Positions 46,600 to 61,059 of a stretch of DNA of 64,000 nt are shown here, in pieces (within the stretch, counting starts at the first letter, position 1; every line of letters begins with the position of its first letter). Under the pieces are notes generated by a model. That model had not been told where the DNA came from and ran no database searches. It worked only from the letters and a program-made list of their open reading frames with translations. This stretch comes from Physella acuta (Eukaryota > Mollusca > Gastropoda > Physidae). The stretch is from assembly GCF_028476545.1 (NCBI RefSeq), contig NW_026732296.1:310001-374000 (forward strand), given 5' to 3'. A program made the position numbers and the translations under genes.

Positions 46600-46790
46600 T
46601 TTAGACTAAATTACAATAAGCATTGACTAATTATATGACTGGCCAATGGAATTCGGGCACGCTCGCCAGCCTGGCTAATGAGAAATTAATTGACAAATTA
46701 AGAAAGGTAATTAAAAATGACCAGTTTAATATATTGTAATTAATTATGTAATGATGTTGGGTTTCTAAAGAATAGGTATTTAAAACGATG
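46600..46790. promoter_or_regulatory. Cluster of TAAT/ATTA homeodomain-type sites
   Basis: About ten TAAT/ATTA cores in 170 bp, including TAATTA, AATTAATTG and GTAATTAATTATG. It could be an enhancer or just AT-rich sequence; conservation would decide. Confidence 0.2.
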
Positions 46791-46918
46791 GTTGCAACTT
46801 TTAGCCGGAAACGCGTCAACAGTTATTTTTACTTCAGTCCCTCGGTATAAAGGTCATCTAAATTCTTCCAGTGTACGCAGCTAGGTGTGTTAAGTAGAGT
46901 CTTTCCATTCTTAACCAG

Positions 46919-46982
46919 TATTCAAACCCGGTACGAGTAGCTAGTAGTCAGGCTCTCTGCCGTTTGACCACACAGGCTCTGT
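46919..46982 (-). mobile_element. tRNA-like SINE head
   Basis: On the minus strand TGTGGTCAAACGGCAGAG (A-box-like) and ACCGGGTTTGAA (B-box-like) are spaced as in tRNA-derived SINEs. It lies back to back with the S1 copy at 46985. Confidence 0.45.
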
Positions 46983-46984
46983 AG

Positions 46985-47100
46985 TTTGAGGCGTCGTCTG
47001 ACTGAAAGTCTCAAGTTCGGCTCCGTATGACGTCAAAGTGTCCACCCAGCTCTAATGGGTACCCATCACGTCAATGGGGGTTAACAGAGAGGTCGGAAAG
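46985..47100 (+). mobile_element. SINE copy, family S1, 5' half
   Basis: CAAGTTCGGCTCC (B-box-like), then GTCCACCCAGCTCTAATGGG and TACCC. The 3' tail block is missing. Confidence 0.6.
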
Positions 47101-47745
<645 letters not shown>

Positions 47746-48049
47746 TCACATACATTATCTTCCCGCAGTTTCTCTAAACTCTTGTCAAATTTAGCCTAGA
47801 TAAAACGAAAGTAACTACAAGATAAAAAGTGACTGAAAAGCCAGGTAACACTTATACGGGTTGAATGCTATATACTGTATACTCAAATTATAAATTAAAA
47901 GCCATAGCAAAAAAAAAAAAGAATAATATTCTGTTATTTGGACGTACTAATTAAAAAAAAAATTTCGTTGACAACTACTATTTTGGAGTCAGAAAGATAG
48001 ACATGGATTTTAATGGTATCAATTTGTTTGACAGTATCGAATGATAAAG

Positions 48050-48105
48050 CTCTGCCCTCAGGGTACCGGCTAGGCGTTGGGCTGACCACATTAACCATCT
48101 GTTGC
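48050..48105 (+). mobile_element. SINE fragment, probably family S1
   Basis: GGGTACCGGCTAGGCGTTGG and GCTGACCACATTAACC resemble the middle of the S1 body. Confidence 0.4.
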
Positions 48106-49329
48106 CCGTGACCATTTCAGCAGAAACTCTGATTGGTCAGCAGCAAACTGCTTCATCACCTTAATGTGACACACAAGTGGTTTCACATATAACACACATT
48201 TCATAATATAATAAAGTAAATTAGTATAAGCCATTTTGTAAATAAACAAATACAAATTATACAATTCCAATTAAACTAACTTTTTCTCAAATTTACCGCC
48301 AATGTCAGAGAATGTATTGGCCAAATGCAGTACACAATATGGCCGTGTTTCACCCCGTCTCCTCACCCCCCCCCCCTCCATCCGGCCCGCCATGATCATC
48401 CATTATGTAAAACAAAATGTTCGTTTTAATTAACAGGCCTGTAAATGAGATGTTCGCCGAGGAATGAATACTTTAACATTTCAGAGTTACTTCCCGTTAA
48501 GCCGTGTTTCCAGTTGCTGCTCCTTAAATTCAGAATCGCCTCCCTTGATCTGTTTTAATTCAGATTTACCTCCCTGGGAGGTGCGCGCCGTTTTCAACAA
48601 GCGGCAAAAACACATTCGACAAGGCAGCAGACAGCGGGGGATGATGTGTCTCCGCCGTGTTGCCGTGGATGGCGTGTCATTGATCCATCGGTACATGGCG
48701 CCCGGGCTTGTTCGACAAGATGGATACAGACACAGACCCCCAGCATCCGGGAACACCCCCCCCCCTCCTCCATCTCCCCAAACGATGATTCGTTTAACAT
48801 GCTAAACGACGATGTAGAAGTTTTTTTTTATGCGATTTGTAGGGGTCAAACGGATCGTCTCAATTTAAATCAATTTAAAAACAACAACAACAACAACATA
48901 ACGGAATGAAGAAATTACTGAAAACAATGTTTTTCACTTTACTCCCACCCCAACCCACATACACACCCACACACTCTCTCTCTCACACACACCACACACA
49001 TAAGGAGGCATCTAATGTCAAGTGGACTAAGACGTATTGGGTGGCATTTTTGGGTCAGACACTTCAAGCATGGCTAAGTTTTAAATGCGAACTTGTTGTT
49101 TGTGACGAACGTGGTTTTAAAAGCAAGTTTAAATAAAGGAAACTTGTCATAAGTTCACTGATTCAGTTAACATTGGTTGTGTTGTGTTGTACTCCTGATA
49201 ACCTTAACTAACCACAACATAATGTTTTGCCTGCCCGTCAGACTGCAGAAGATTCCAGAATATACAGCGTATCTGATTGGTAACTAAATCTAGTAATGGA
49301 AGTATTGCTGACTACAGTTGTTTTATATA
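48106..49329. other. Unique DNA
   Basis: No gene recognised. GTTACTTCCC, CGCCTCCCTTGA and TTACCTCCCTGG at 48486-48577 are three further instances of the GGGAGRTAAC-type motif. Frames at 48464-48909 have no domain. Confidence 0.4.
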
Positions 49330-49382
49330 TGAAGGTCAGAATAACAAATGAACTCTACTTCAAATGTTCTATGGAGTAGTTT
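49330..49382 (+). mobile_element. SINE tail fragment, family S1
   Basis: AACAAATGAACTCTACTTCA with a TCTATGGAGTAG tail, as in S1 3' ends. Confidence 0.45.
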
Positions 49383-49544
49383 TAGACATTTTAAACAGAC
49401 AAAAAAAAACAACCTGTTATTAGTTACATATTATCAACAATCATCATCATTTTATTTCTTTTTTAATAACAGTTGACTTCGTATGGAGAAGGTTGACTTG
49501 ATACTTGACTTTGGGATTCACGGGATTTCATACTTTACAACACA

Positions 49545-49800
49545 ACTACACTACACAACACACCACACCACACCACAACACAACACAACACAACACAACA
49601 CAACACAACACAACACAACACAACACAACAACACAACACAACTACACAACTCAATATTACGACACAACAGCACAACACAACACAACTCAACTCAACTTAA
49701 TTACACAACGCAACACAACGCAACAACGCAACACAAAAAGGAAAACAACACAACACAACAATACAGCACAACACAACACAGCAACTAAATACTACAACAC
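49545..49800. repeat. (ACACA)n-type array
   Basis: Imperfect CACAA pentamers, about 50 units, with TACA and CTCAA variants. Confidence 0.92.
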
Positions 49801-49860
49801 TATATGGTATGCTACTCTACATTATATAAATGATACGTCTTGGTCGACTGGTCTTTGAAC

Positions 49861-49995
49861 GAAAAGTTTCCATTCTGATTCCTGGTTTCCAAGATGCATG
49901 ACGTCCTATTGTCCACCCGACTCTGATGGGTACTTAAATCGAAATAGAAAAACTGGAATCAACTGCCAAACTCTACTTCATCTGCCCTTTTGACC
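49861..49995 (+). mobile_element. SINE copy, family S1
   Basis: GTCCACCCGACTCTGATGGG, TACTTAAATCG and AACTCTACTTCATCTGCCC. The middle (GGCGGCTGGGC) is lost. Confidence 0.6.
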
Positions 49996-50940
49996 TACAT
50001 ACCGATTTTAATTAATTCTTATATTATGTTTGTTCCCTTAGCCTGAAATAAATTTTCATTAACCTAATTACAATTTTTTAAACTCTTTACCAACGGAAAC
50101 AGTTAATCAGTTGTAATTAAATCTCAGCTGTTTAGCGATGCATCAACACAGCTTATCCCTCAAAGACCACCCCCCCTTCTACGAACAGCCGTAGAACAGC
50201 AACGTTTTGTGAAAAAATAATTGAAAAGTAATAATACACGACGGTGCCGATTCACCGGATACGTTTCGACGTCCATGATGGCGCCATGAAATCGTTTGAC
50301 GCAATTTCCGGTGGTTCTACTCGGAGGAACCAGGTTTAATTTGGAACGTCGCGTGCTAAAGTGTTTAGACGCCCCCCCCCCTCTCTACCCACCCTGCCAG
50401 ACCAGGCGTCCTTTGCCTTTTAATGTGTGCGTGTCTGCCGTTCTATTCGACGATAATGGCCTAGGTAAAGTGGGGGCCAACTCTAATCGGCGTTTATGCC
50501 TGTTGGCCTGGAAATTACGGCCAAACACGACAGGCGTACACGGCCATTTACATGCAACGGTGTTGTTTTGTTGTTGGTGCCTCCGTCCACCCCCCCCCCC
50601 TCCTCTCCCAGTGCTAACTTCTATAGAATACCCCTGCTAGTTACCTGCTAATTACCTGTGTCTTTATGTCTTAATTATAAACATTCGACTGTTAACGTTT
50701 TTTTTTTGGGGTATTTCAGAGAAAACAATGTTTTCGGGAAAATCCATTAACTTTGAAAATAAATATTGAGGAACTTGTTTTTAAATGCGCGGGCACATAA
50801 CATTATTCTGTTTTAAAGCAGTTTAATAGGAGTTTTGATGGGGTAACTTAAAACACAGACTTCGCGTCGTCACAATGGATTATAAACATTTAAACGCTCC
50901 TAAGTGCCAGATCTGTAGACTAGCTGTGGAGCAGTTAGCA
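49996..50940. other. Unique DNA
   Basis: No gene recognised. A CpG-containing complex block lies at about 50240-50560 (TGATGGCGCCATG near 50276). C runs at 50371 and 50590. Confidence 0.4.
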
Positions 50941-51560
50941 CTGGAGAAAAGTTAACAATATAGAGCAACTTCAGAAAAGTTAACAATATAGAGCAACTTC
51001 AGAAAAGTTAGCAATATAGAGCAACTTATGAAAAGTTAACAATATAGGGCAACTTCAGAGAAGTTAACAATAAAGAGCAACTTCAGAAAAGTTAACAATA
51101 TAGGGCAACTTCAGAAAAGTTAACAATATAGAGCAGCTTAGGAAAAGTTAACAATATAGAGCAGCTTCAGAAAAGTTAACAATATAGAGCAACTTCAGAA
51201 AAGTTAACAATATAGAGCAATTTCAGAAAAGTTAAAAATATAGAGCAACTTCAGAAAAGTAAACAAATATAGAGCAACTTCAGAAAAGTTAACAATATAG
51301 AGCAACTTCACAAAAGTTAACAATATAGAACAACTTGGGAAAAGTTAACAATATACAGCAACTTCAGAAAAGTTAACAAAATAGATCAACTTCAGAAAAG
51401 TTAACAATTTAGAGCAGCTTCAGGAAAGTTAACAATATAGAGAAACTTTAGTTAGCATTGAACAACAACTGGGGAAAAGTAAACAATGGAGAACAACTTC
51501 AGAAAAATTTAACAATATAGAGAAACCTCAGAAAAGTAAGCATTGAAGAATAATTAACAT
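50941..51560. repeat. 28-bp minisatellite
   Basis: About 22 units of AGTTAACAATATAGAGCAAC plus TTCAGAAA, degenerating towards the right end. Confidence 0.92.
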
Positions 51561-51599
51561 TGGAGAAAAATTAGCACTGGAGAAAGGTTGTCATCCAAA

Positions 51600-52115
51600 C
51601 TTGTCAATCACACCTGTCAAACAGTCCTGTCAACCCTCATCCTGTCAACCAACCCCTACCAACCAACCGCTGTGTCAACCAACCCATAACAACCAACACC
51701 TAAAAACCTACCCCTGTTAAAAAACCTTAAAAATAAAACCAATGTCAACCAACCCCTACAAACCAACCCCTACCAACCAACCCCTACCAACCAACCCCTA
51801 CCAACCAACCCCTACCAACCAACCCCTACCAACCAACCCCTACCAACCAACCCCTACCAACCGACCCCTACCAACCAACCCCTACCAACCAACCCCTACC
51901 AACCAACCCCTACCAACCAACCCCTACCAACCAACCCCTACCAACCAACCCCTACCAACTAACCCATAACTGTCAAACCAATGTCAACCAACCCCTAACA
52001 ACCAACCCCTTGTCAAACAACAATTAACAACAAACCCGTATCAACTAACCCCTAACGACCAACCCCTTTCAACCAACCTCCTATCAACCAACCCCAATCA
52101 ACACTTAACCTTGCC
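51600..52115. repeat. 14-bp minisatellite (AACCAACCCCTACC)
   Basis: A perfect core at about 51745-51958 with degenerate copies (TGTCAACC, CCTAACA) on both sides. Confidence 0.93.
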
Positions 52116-52574
52116 ATCCAACCTTTAACTTGTCAACCATACTGCCCCCCCCCCCCACCCACCTTCTTCAAGTGGCTATCATCATCCTTATTGATAAACC
52201 GACACCCAACCACCCTATGACTATCAATATCACCACTTCCCCCATCATAGTTTTCCTGTCATGACCATATGTTTACGTGATGTTTTGTTAATCTCCCAAC
52301 CCGCAGTTGCTGGACTTTGCCTGCGATTATCTCCCATTGCAGCCCAGCGATAGACCCCCCATCTGTCAAGACATCAGCTATCACTGTTTTTTGTTTCTCT
52401 GAAGTGGGGGAAAGGATGAATAAAGGGGCAACAAAGGGTTTAGCAATAACGACAATTAAAACTTAAAATATGCTTAATGAGATGTTTTATATGATAGCGA
52501 AGAAATCTTACATTTGTTTGGTAGTTTTAATGATGAGCTAAACATAGAAGCTCTCTGATTCTCTTGATTTAATC
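52116..52574. other. Unique DNA
   Basis: No gene recognised. Confidence 0.4.
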
Positions 52575-53172
<598 letters not shown>

Positions 53173-54160
53173 TTTACAAACATTGATTGATAAAACAACA
53201 TATTTTATTAAAAAAACATAGATGTTTAATTTCAACACTTTTATAAGAGAAAGTGAGGATGAATCCACGAGAGACGAGAGAGAGAAAAAAGAGAAAGAGA
53301 GAATGAGAGAGTGGATGGGAGAGTGAATTCGCTGAGAGTTACTAAACATAGATTGTTTATGTTATATATTTCCAGTTAAGAGTGCTTTCTGACTTTTTAT
53401 TATTTATAATTGAATGTTATCACTAATTAACTAATTTATTTTTTTTAAAGTTTTCACTAAAATAATAAATGAAAACTAACAATTAACAATAACTTTAGTT
53501 TAATAATGTTTGTTGATCGCAATTAGCTTGAGCTCGGAACCTAATATCGCAATTAATTAAAAGAAAACAAAAAAGCCAATTTAAAATGAAACCAGCATAA
53601 ATATCGAACCCCCGTAGGTGCCGCCCATGATTGCATGCCCAAGCTGCCCTCTCTGCCCTATCTGCTGCCACCCAGATGGGTAACACCCGCAGCTGTACAC
53701 AAAGAGACGCCGAACTGTGAAAAGCTTTTAAGAAGCGAGCGGAGTGATAGCAAACTTTAAGGAGGGCACTCGACCCCCCTAACTGGGATGGGAGGTTAGG
53801 GGTGGCTGGAAGGGGGGGGGTGTCAAAACGTTATGGAAGTTTAAGTATTTGTCCTGTCTTTAATTTGAATAGGAGGCAGGGAGGGTGTGGGGGGGGGGGG
53901 GGAGGAGGGAGGGGGATATTTTAATAACCTGACACAGAGGGTTAACTTTCAAGCGCTTAATAATCGCGTATCATTAGCTCTGATTTAAGATCATGGAAGG
54001 GAGGTGGGGGTGTGGGGTGTGGGGGTGTGGGGGTGATTTATTGGATTTGGCTGAGGACTGGTGTGCGGGTTAAACTGGGCCAGCGACAGCACGTGACCAT
54101 GTTTGCAGATTTTTTAACGCCGGCCGCCATGTTCTCATGGGGGTTAATCAGGGGTTAAAA
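53173..54160. other. Unique DNA with purine-rich tract and tRNA-like relic
   Basis: GA-rich tract at 53246-53325. At about 53598-53690, minus strand, TGGCAGCAGATAGGGCAG and GGGGGTTCGATA look like A and B boxes of a SINE head. G runs at 53810-53904. Confidence 0.4.
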
Positions 54161-54164
54161 GTTG

Positions 54165-54460
54165 TCACCAGTAGTTAGCGTTGGACGTGGTTGGTTAGAG
54201 TTAGGTATGGTTGGTTAGCGTTAGACGGTTAGCGTTGGACGTGGTTGGTTAGAGTTAGGTATGGTTGGTTAGCGTTAAGCTTAGTCGGTTAGCGTTGGGC
54301 TTGGTTGGTTAGAGTTAGGTATGGTTGTTTAGCGTTAAGCTTAGTCGGTTAGCGTTGGGCTTGGTTGGTTAGAGTTAGGTATGGTTGGTTAGCGTTAAGC
54401 TTAGTCGGTTAGCGTTGAGCTTGGTTGGTTAGAGTTAGGTATGGTTGGTTAGCTCTAAAC
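54165..54460. repeat. 60-bp tandem repeat rich in GGTTAG
   Basis: Four to five units of alternating GGTTGGTTAGAGTTAGGTAT and GGTTGGTTAGCGTTAAGCTT, then AGTCGGTTAGCGTTGGGCTT. Confidence 0.93.
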
Positions 54461-54489
54461 ACTATGGTCAAAGTTTTTGAGTTTCGGTC

Positions 54490-54800
54490 AGTGGCTGGCA
54501 AGAGTGGACGAATTCAATCGAATGCTTGTCAGTGTTGGTCTTAAATGGTTGTTAATGATGGTCGATGTTGGTGGATGTTGGTAAATGGTGGTGTCAGCCA
54601 ATATTAGTCGATGTTAATGTTTGTTGGTCAATGTTGGTCAATGTTGGTCGATGATGGTCAATGTTTGTCAATGTTGGTCGATGTTGGTCGATTTTGGTCA
54701 ATGTTGGTCAACGTTAATGTGCTAATCAATAAAGTCATTTTTCCTCGGCTGATATTTTTAAATGCTGCCTGATGATGGTCAACGTTGGTCAATCGACGAC
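54490..54800. repeat. Degenerate TTGGTCAATG/TTGGTCGATG repeat
   Basis: Roughly 10-13 bp units, poorly phased. Confidence 0.75.
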
Positions 54801-55194
54801 CAACCACGACAAAGCTGTGAGTAAAAAAAAAAAAAAAAACTCTACCGACAGAACTTGATACATCTCTTTCATTGACCTTGAACTCTATTTCAGCACTTTT
54901 ACAAAAAAAAAAAAAAAAAAAAAAAAAAGGAAAAAAAAAGAGAAAAAGAAAAAATAATTTGTTTTAAACAAATCAAACTTAAAAAAACCCGAGATCAATG
55001 ATTGACAACTCTAAAATTGATTTATTTTCTAGACACCCCTACCCCAAGATTAATGATAAAAAAAAAACGAATGCTATCAATACATTCTAAGACAACGTTT
55101 CTGACGCCATAATACCAAAGAAATGTGTTTTTCATATCGGCACAATCTTCCAGATCTGCAGAAAGCCTCCCCCCCCCTTTCTACACCTTACCCA
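54801..55194. other. Unique DNA with two A tracts
   Basis: A runs at 54825-54839 and 54902-54928; no TSD was found around them. Confidence 0.4.
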
Positions 55195-56015
55195 CCAACA
55201 GACAAATAACAAAAGCTAACTAGGGGGGTCTTACCATCCCCCGCCCCCACAACCTCGCTCCACTAGACTAATAACATCTTCCCCCATCCCCAACCCCTCC
55301 CCCCCCCGCAATAGACTGATAACACATGCTTATAAGACGTTCGACTACCCCATCCCGAACCCCCCCCCCCCCCACAATCCACCCCACCACCACTAGACTA
55401 ATAACAAACACGTCTAACCCCCACTACCCCCAGACCCCAACCCCTCTAGACTAATAGCAAAACTCACATCGTCTGACCCCCCCCCCCCCCATCACCCCCT
55501 CAGACCCCCAACCCCTCTAGACTAATAACAAATAGACTAATAACAAATACTCACAAGACGTCTGACCCCCACTAACCCCCCCCCCTCAGACCCTTTAACC
55601 CCTAGACTAATAACAAAAACTTACAAGACGTCTGACCCCCACTCCCCCTCACCCCCTCAAACCCCCAACCCACCTAGACTAATAATAAATGCCCACAAGA
55701 CGTCTGAGCCCCACCCAACCCCCTAGATCCCCACCCCCCTAGACTAATAACAAATGCTTACAAGACGTCTGACCCTCCACTCCCCCGAGACCCCCACCCC
55801 CCCTAGACTAATAACAGATGCCCACAAGACGTCTGACCCCCTAAACCCCCACCCCCATTAGACTAATAACAAATGCTCACAAGACGTCTGACCCCCCCCC
55901 CCCACCCCCCAAACCCACCCCCCTAGACTAATAACAAATGCTCACAAGACGTCTGACCCCCCCCCCCCCCCCAAACCCACCCCCTAGACTAATAACAAAT
56001 ACTCATCGTCTGGCA
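55195..56015. repeat. C-rich 65-70 bp repeat
   Basis: About 12 units with TAGACTAATAACAAATGCTC and ACAAGACGTCTGAC followed by C runs of varying length. Confidence 0.9.
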
Positions 56016-56467
<452 letters not shown>

Positions 56468-56474
56468 GTTGCAG

Positions 56475-56650
56475 TATGATGCCTTTCTTTGAGACCATCT
56501 ATGAGAAAATAATTTGAGAACATCTATTACGCCATTCTTGGAGAATATCTAAGACGCCCGTCTTTGAGATAATTTGTGACGCCATTCTTTGAGAAAATCT
56601 ATGACGCCATTCTTTGAGAAAATCTATGACACCATTCTTTGAGATACACC
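56475..56650. repeat. About 28-bp repeat (CATTCTTTGAGAAAATCTATGA)
   Basis: Five to six imperfect units. Confidence 0.8.
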
Positions 56651-57029
56651 TAGACCCGCCCACCTAACACAACACCTGTTATACTTAGACTAGCCAAACT
56701 CGGCCAGCCCCCTTAACACATTTATACATGTCGACCCCCCCCCCCCCCCCCCCCCGCCCCATAGCACCCCAAGGCCTGCCCACCTAACCCTAGATCACAC
56801 AGCCCCACCCCCAGCACCTCACGTAACCACCCCCCTAACCCGTGCCAGTCTGGATTAAGCAACAGACGTTTTAACGCTGCGTCTCAGCGCATGCTTGATT
56901 AAAACGTCACCACCCTCCATAGGGCGGACGTCCAGGGGAATTAATCGAGATTTAACAAGACGGCCGGGGATTAGGACGTCACCGCTATAGTGTACCGAGT
57001 GACCGGTCGTCACCGGTGACAGGATATGT
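56651..57029. other. Unique DNA
   Basis: C run at 56737-56755. A complex block at 56860-57020 ends in dyad-rich GACCGGTCGTCACCGGTGAC. No gene. Confidence 0.4.
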
Positions 57030-57655
57030 ACGTGACCACCTCTGGGGGTGTTGGGGAGTACTGACCGCCTCTAGGAGTCCTGGGGTGTACTGACTACCTT
57101 TCAGGTCCTGGGGAGTACTGACCACCTCTGAGGAGTGCTGACCACCTCTGGGGGTGTTGGGGAGTACTGACCGCCTCTAGGAGTCCTGGGGTGTACTGAC
57201 TACCTTTCAGGTCCTGGGGAGTACTGACCACCTCTGAGGAGTGCTGACCACCTCTGGGGGTGTTGGGGAGTACTGACCACCCCTGGGGGTGTTGGGGAGT
57301 ACTGACCGCCTCTAGGAGTCCTGGGGTGTACTGACTACCTTTCAGGTCCTGGGGAGTACTGACCACCTCTGAGGAGTGCTGACCACCTCTAGGGGTGTTG
57401 GGGAGTACTGACCGCCTCTGAGGAGTGCTGACCACCTCTGAAGGTCCTGGGGAGTACTGACCATTTTCAGGTCCTGTGGAGTACTGACCACCTCTCAAGG
57501 TCCTGGGGAGTACTGACCACCTCAGGGGGTCCTGGGGAGTACTGACCACCTCAGGGGGTCCTGGGGAGTACTGACCACCTCTGGTCCTGAGGAGTACTGA
57601 CCACCTCTGAGGGTTATGGGGAGTACTGACCACCTCTGGTCCTGGGGAGTACTGA
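57030..57655. repeat. GGGGAGTACTGACCACCTCT-type minisatellite
   Basis: Units of about 26-28 bp arranged in a longer period of about 110 bp (57040-57400), then simpler repeats. Confidence 0.92.
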
Positions 57656-57711
57656 GCACTACCTTATCATCGCTATGGGTAGTGCCGCGGCCATTTCCAT
57701 TTTTACGTGAC

Positions 57712-57939
57712 CAGTGTTTCTTCCAGACTTTTTTCTCCGGGGGGGGGGGGCACTTGAAATTTTCGGGGGGGGCGGTAGACTTTCTTCGGGGGGGGCGGAC
57801 ACTGTTAAAAGTATATATTTTCTATATAAATTATATAAATTTCATTTCGTTCGGGGGGGCGGTAAAAAATTTTCGGGGGGGGGGGGGGGGGGGCTTTGCC
57901 CCCCCCCCCCCCCCGAAGAGATGCCTGGAAGAAACTCTG
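57712..57939. mobile_element. hAT MITE, family A, copy 4
   Basis: Ends CAGTGTTTCTTCCAG and CTGGAAGAAACTCTG. A perfect 8-bp TSD, TACGTGAC (57704-57711 and 57940-57947). The longest copy; near its right end it has G19, CTTTG and C16 in a hairpin (57872-57917). Confidence 0.93.
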
Positions 57940-57974
57940 TACGTGACCGACGAGTTTCTTGTACTGAACAAATT

Positions 57975-58135
57975 TCTTGTTTTAGCGCCAGCTAATGGTC
58001 CTTATTGTGAGTCTAATGGTGTGGACATTGGTCCTAATCTAAGTCTGATGGTGAGGACATTTGTCCTAATTATTAGTCTTATGGTGATTTGTCCACACTT
58101 TTGGTCTGATTGCTAGGACATTGGTCCTAATCTAA
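57975..58135. repeat. About 36-bp degenerate repeat
   Basis: Four units of GAGTCTAATGGTGTGGACAT and TGGTCCTAA. Confidence 0.75.
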
Positions 58136-59924
58136 GATGATACTGTGGAAGAAAGTAGATTCTTAACTTCTTAACATTATTTATACAAACGTTTACAAAA
58201 CAGATATCATTGTATCATTTGTATTATACAAGGCATAATATTCCTAAAATACAATTTTGTAACAAATAAGTATCAAACCATGAATGAGGTAGGATTTAAT
58301 CTTTGAACATCTATTTTGTGCCCTGTGTGTACTTGGCAAAAAAAAAGGAAAAAAATTTACATCTATATTTGCGGTATTTATCTTTCGACTTGATATTTTG
58401 TAAAGAAAAACAACCCTTATCTCATCTCTTGCTCATTGTTTTGACAGTACGAACGGATGTTAACGAAACATGACATGCAGGAAATAGAATACAAAAGGCC
58501 ACAGATGATTGATTTAAATTTAAAAAAAAGAAAAAGAAAAGAACCCACACGGTATTATGACAACTAAAAATAGAAATATTAAATTTTCAATTTGCCTAGC
58601 TTAACCGACCGTCGTTTCATGTCCAATTTTAAATGTAAAACATTTACAAGAATGAAAAAATAATAATCCCGAGAATTCTAGAATAAACGGAAGTGGTTAT
58701 TTTTCAACACACTTCCGGCAAAACGGGAGACAACAAAGGCGATAGATCGAAGCAAGGGGAGACAACGCTATTACCGGACAGGACACGAATTCGATACCTC
58801 CAGTTCGATTGATTTCAATCCTCCCCTACAGGTGTATTAAATTACTAATCCCGTGATCTCAAAAGTGAAAGAGGCTCCCCCCCCCCTTTACAAAACCCCC
58901 ACCGGATACGCCTATGCTCTCTGCATCACAGGGTTTGAAGTGGGATGGGACCCGTGGGTTGGCTGGTTGGGCACGCGCCTGTGAGAGATCCAGGTCGCGG
59001 TGGATGACGAACTTTCTGCCCGGATGAGTGGCGGATGAAGACTATTTGTGCGGAACATTCCTCTGTAATGGGGGTCATTGATTACATAGGAGGTTTGTGG
59101 TCTTTGAGAGTAGAGAGTGAATATCGAAAATTGTTTTTTTAAATGATAGTCTCTACATAATACTTTAATAATTCAAAACTTTGAAATCACGATAGTCTCT
59201 ATATAATAATGTAATCATTCAAAACTTTGAAATCTGACTAAGATGACTGAGCACAGTAGGAATCATATAGCTCAGGAGTCGCACTCAGCTCTTTGTAAAA
59301 AAATAAATGCGGCTCATTTTACTTTTTGACACCGTATGTTCAAATACAGGTAATCAATTAAAAATATGGTTACTTGCTTTTTTGTTTTTGAAAGGCACAT
59401 ACTCCAATATGGTGTGGTAGAAGCATACATTAGTATAATCAGATCCACCTCTTAGTTGGTTAGTTGGCTTAAATATTTTTTCTTTGGAATTATATTTTAG
59501 CATGGCTAAGTAAATTGCCAACTGGAACATGGGTAACATCAGGATATTCTCTACTTGCTTCCAAGGCTTTACATATTGATTTCCAAGGTGCAGTTATCCA
59601 ATTGTCTATTGAGTATGGAGCCTTTAGTTGTATTTACTAGTGAAATACATATTAATACTTTGTATATTAGTGACATTTACATCTATCTTACATTAGCTCT
59701 GTAGTATGTGTCAACGTGAAATATTTTTTAAATGTATAGTTCTGACCATTATTTAGGTGTATGTCATTAACTGCAAAACTTGTAATCTTAAATTAATTTT
59801 CAACACACAGATTGAGAGACACACACAGACAGACACACACATACGCATAGACAGAGAACCACAGCAACACAGATACACAAACACATACACAAACACACAT
59901 TTATTCTTGAGGGGACAAAAACGG
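58136..59924. other. Unique DNA
   Basis: No gene recognised. A lone hAT-like end CAGGAGTCGCACTC followed by ATGCGGCTCATTTT lies at 59273-59325. AC/AGAC-rich microsatellite at 59815-59905. Confidence 0.4.
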
Positions 59925-60055
59925 TATACTGCTCTAAGGGAAGACAACTCCAATAGCAGGGTCTGCCAAGAAGCACCAAGAGAACTAAGTTCCAATGTAA
60001 ACATAGATTGAGAGCCAGGAAACCAAATCGTTTCGTGGATTGTTGCCACACGCTA
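59925..60055 (+). mobile_element. SINE body fragment, family S2-like
   Basis: AAGGGAAGACAACTCC, GTCTGCCAAGAAGC, AGAGCCAGGAAACCAAATCG and GTGGATTGTTGCCACACG. The tRNA head is not recognisable. Confidence 0.45.
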
Positions 60056-61059
60056 AAACACTGATGTTCAAATAGTGTTGTAGATGGAGGTAATATATCG
60101 TAATGTCGGCTGTGTGAGAGGTGGGGGTTGTGGGAGATGTGGGTGGGAGATGTGGTTGGGACATGTGCGTGTGTGGTGTGGCTGGGTTGGAGTAGATGGG
60201 TGCTAATCCAAAAACCTTATAGTAAAGAATTTACTGGAAATTACTATTTAGTCATAATTTTTAACTATATGACCCATTATTGACGCGTTCTTCTACTTAG
60301 TGTATTCACTTTTTAAACAACTAACAAACTTCATTCATACTGGAAAAAAAAATCACATTTTATTGTATTAAACAATGATTGGGTTGAATAGTGAAACAGG
60401 TAAAGGGGATGGGGGGGGGGGGGGGGGAAGAGAAATCACACTTGTGAACACCGCTACGCTCAAATATAACAAATACCGTTAATTTTTTTTTATTAATGTA
60501 CATTTTCGTTACACAAATGAAACATCGTACATCACAACGGGGCAAATAGCCATCAATTCACATCACCCCACCCATCCACTACCCCACCACGTCTAACATG
60601 TTGTACAGTATTCCAACAACAAATCTCTACTACATCAGGTTCATAGAACCCCTCAGACGCCCCACCGGCCGAATCCGTGTTGACAAAATCCATCAACCGC
60701 TCCCACACCGCGCAACAACTAATGCAAACAAAAACTTCTAATCCCAAAGAGCTCCGCGCACCACCTGCGCCATACCCACCTAACTGACATATATTTTAAA
60801 CACCGCTTTGGATCTTATTCCTCTTAGTGGTTGCGGTTTGCATTTCTCACTGAAAAAAAAAGTTGTGGAACGTTGAGCGGGTTGCGCGACCGAAGACAAT
60901 TCCCCAATGTTTGCTCACGTCTTGCACGTGAAGTCTCGCTCAACAACTGGCCCATGGCGAGCTCTGGTTATGAGTGTGTGTATGATTAATGCTCACGCCG
61001 AAGCGGCGATTAATTTGTGCTGTTCAAATATGGGTGAGGCTTGCGGGCAGACGGTAGTC
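60056..61059. other. Unique DNA
   Basis: No gene recognised. G run at about 60411-60427. Confidence 0.4.
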
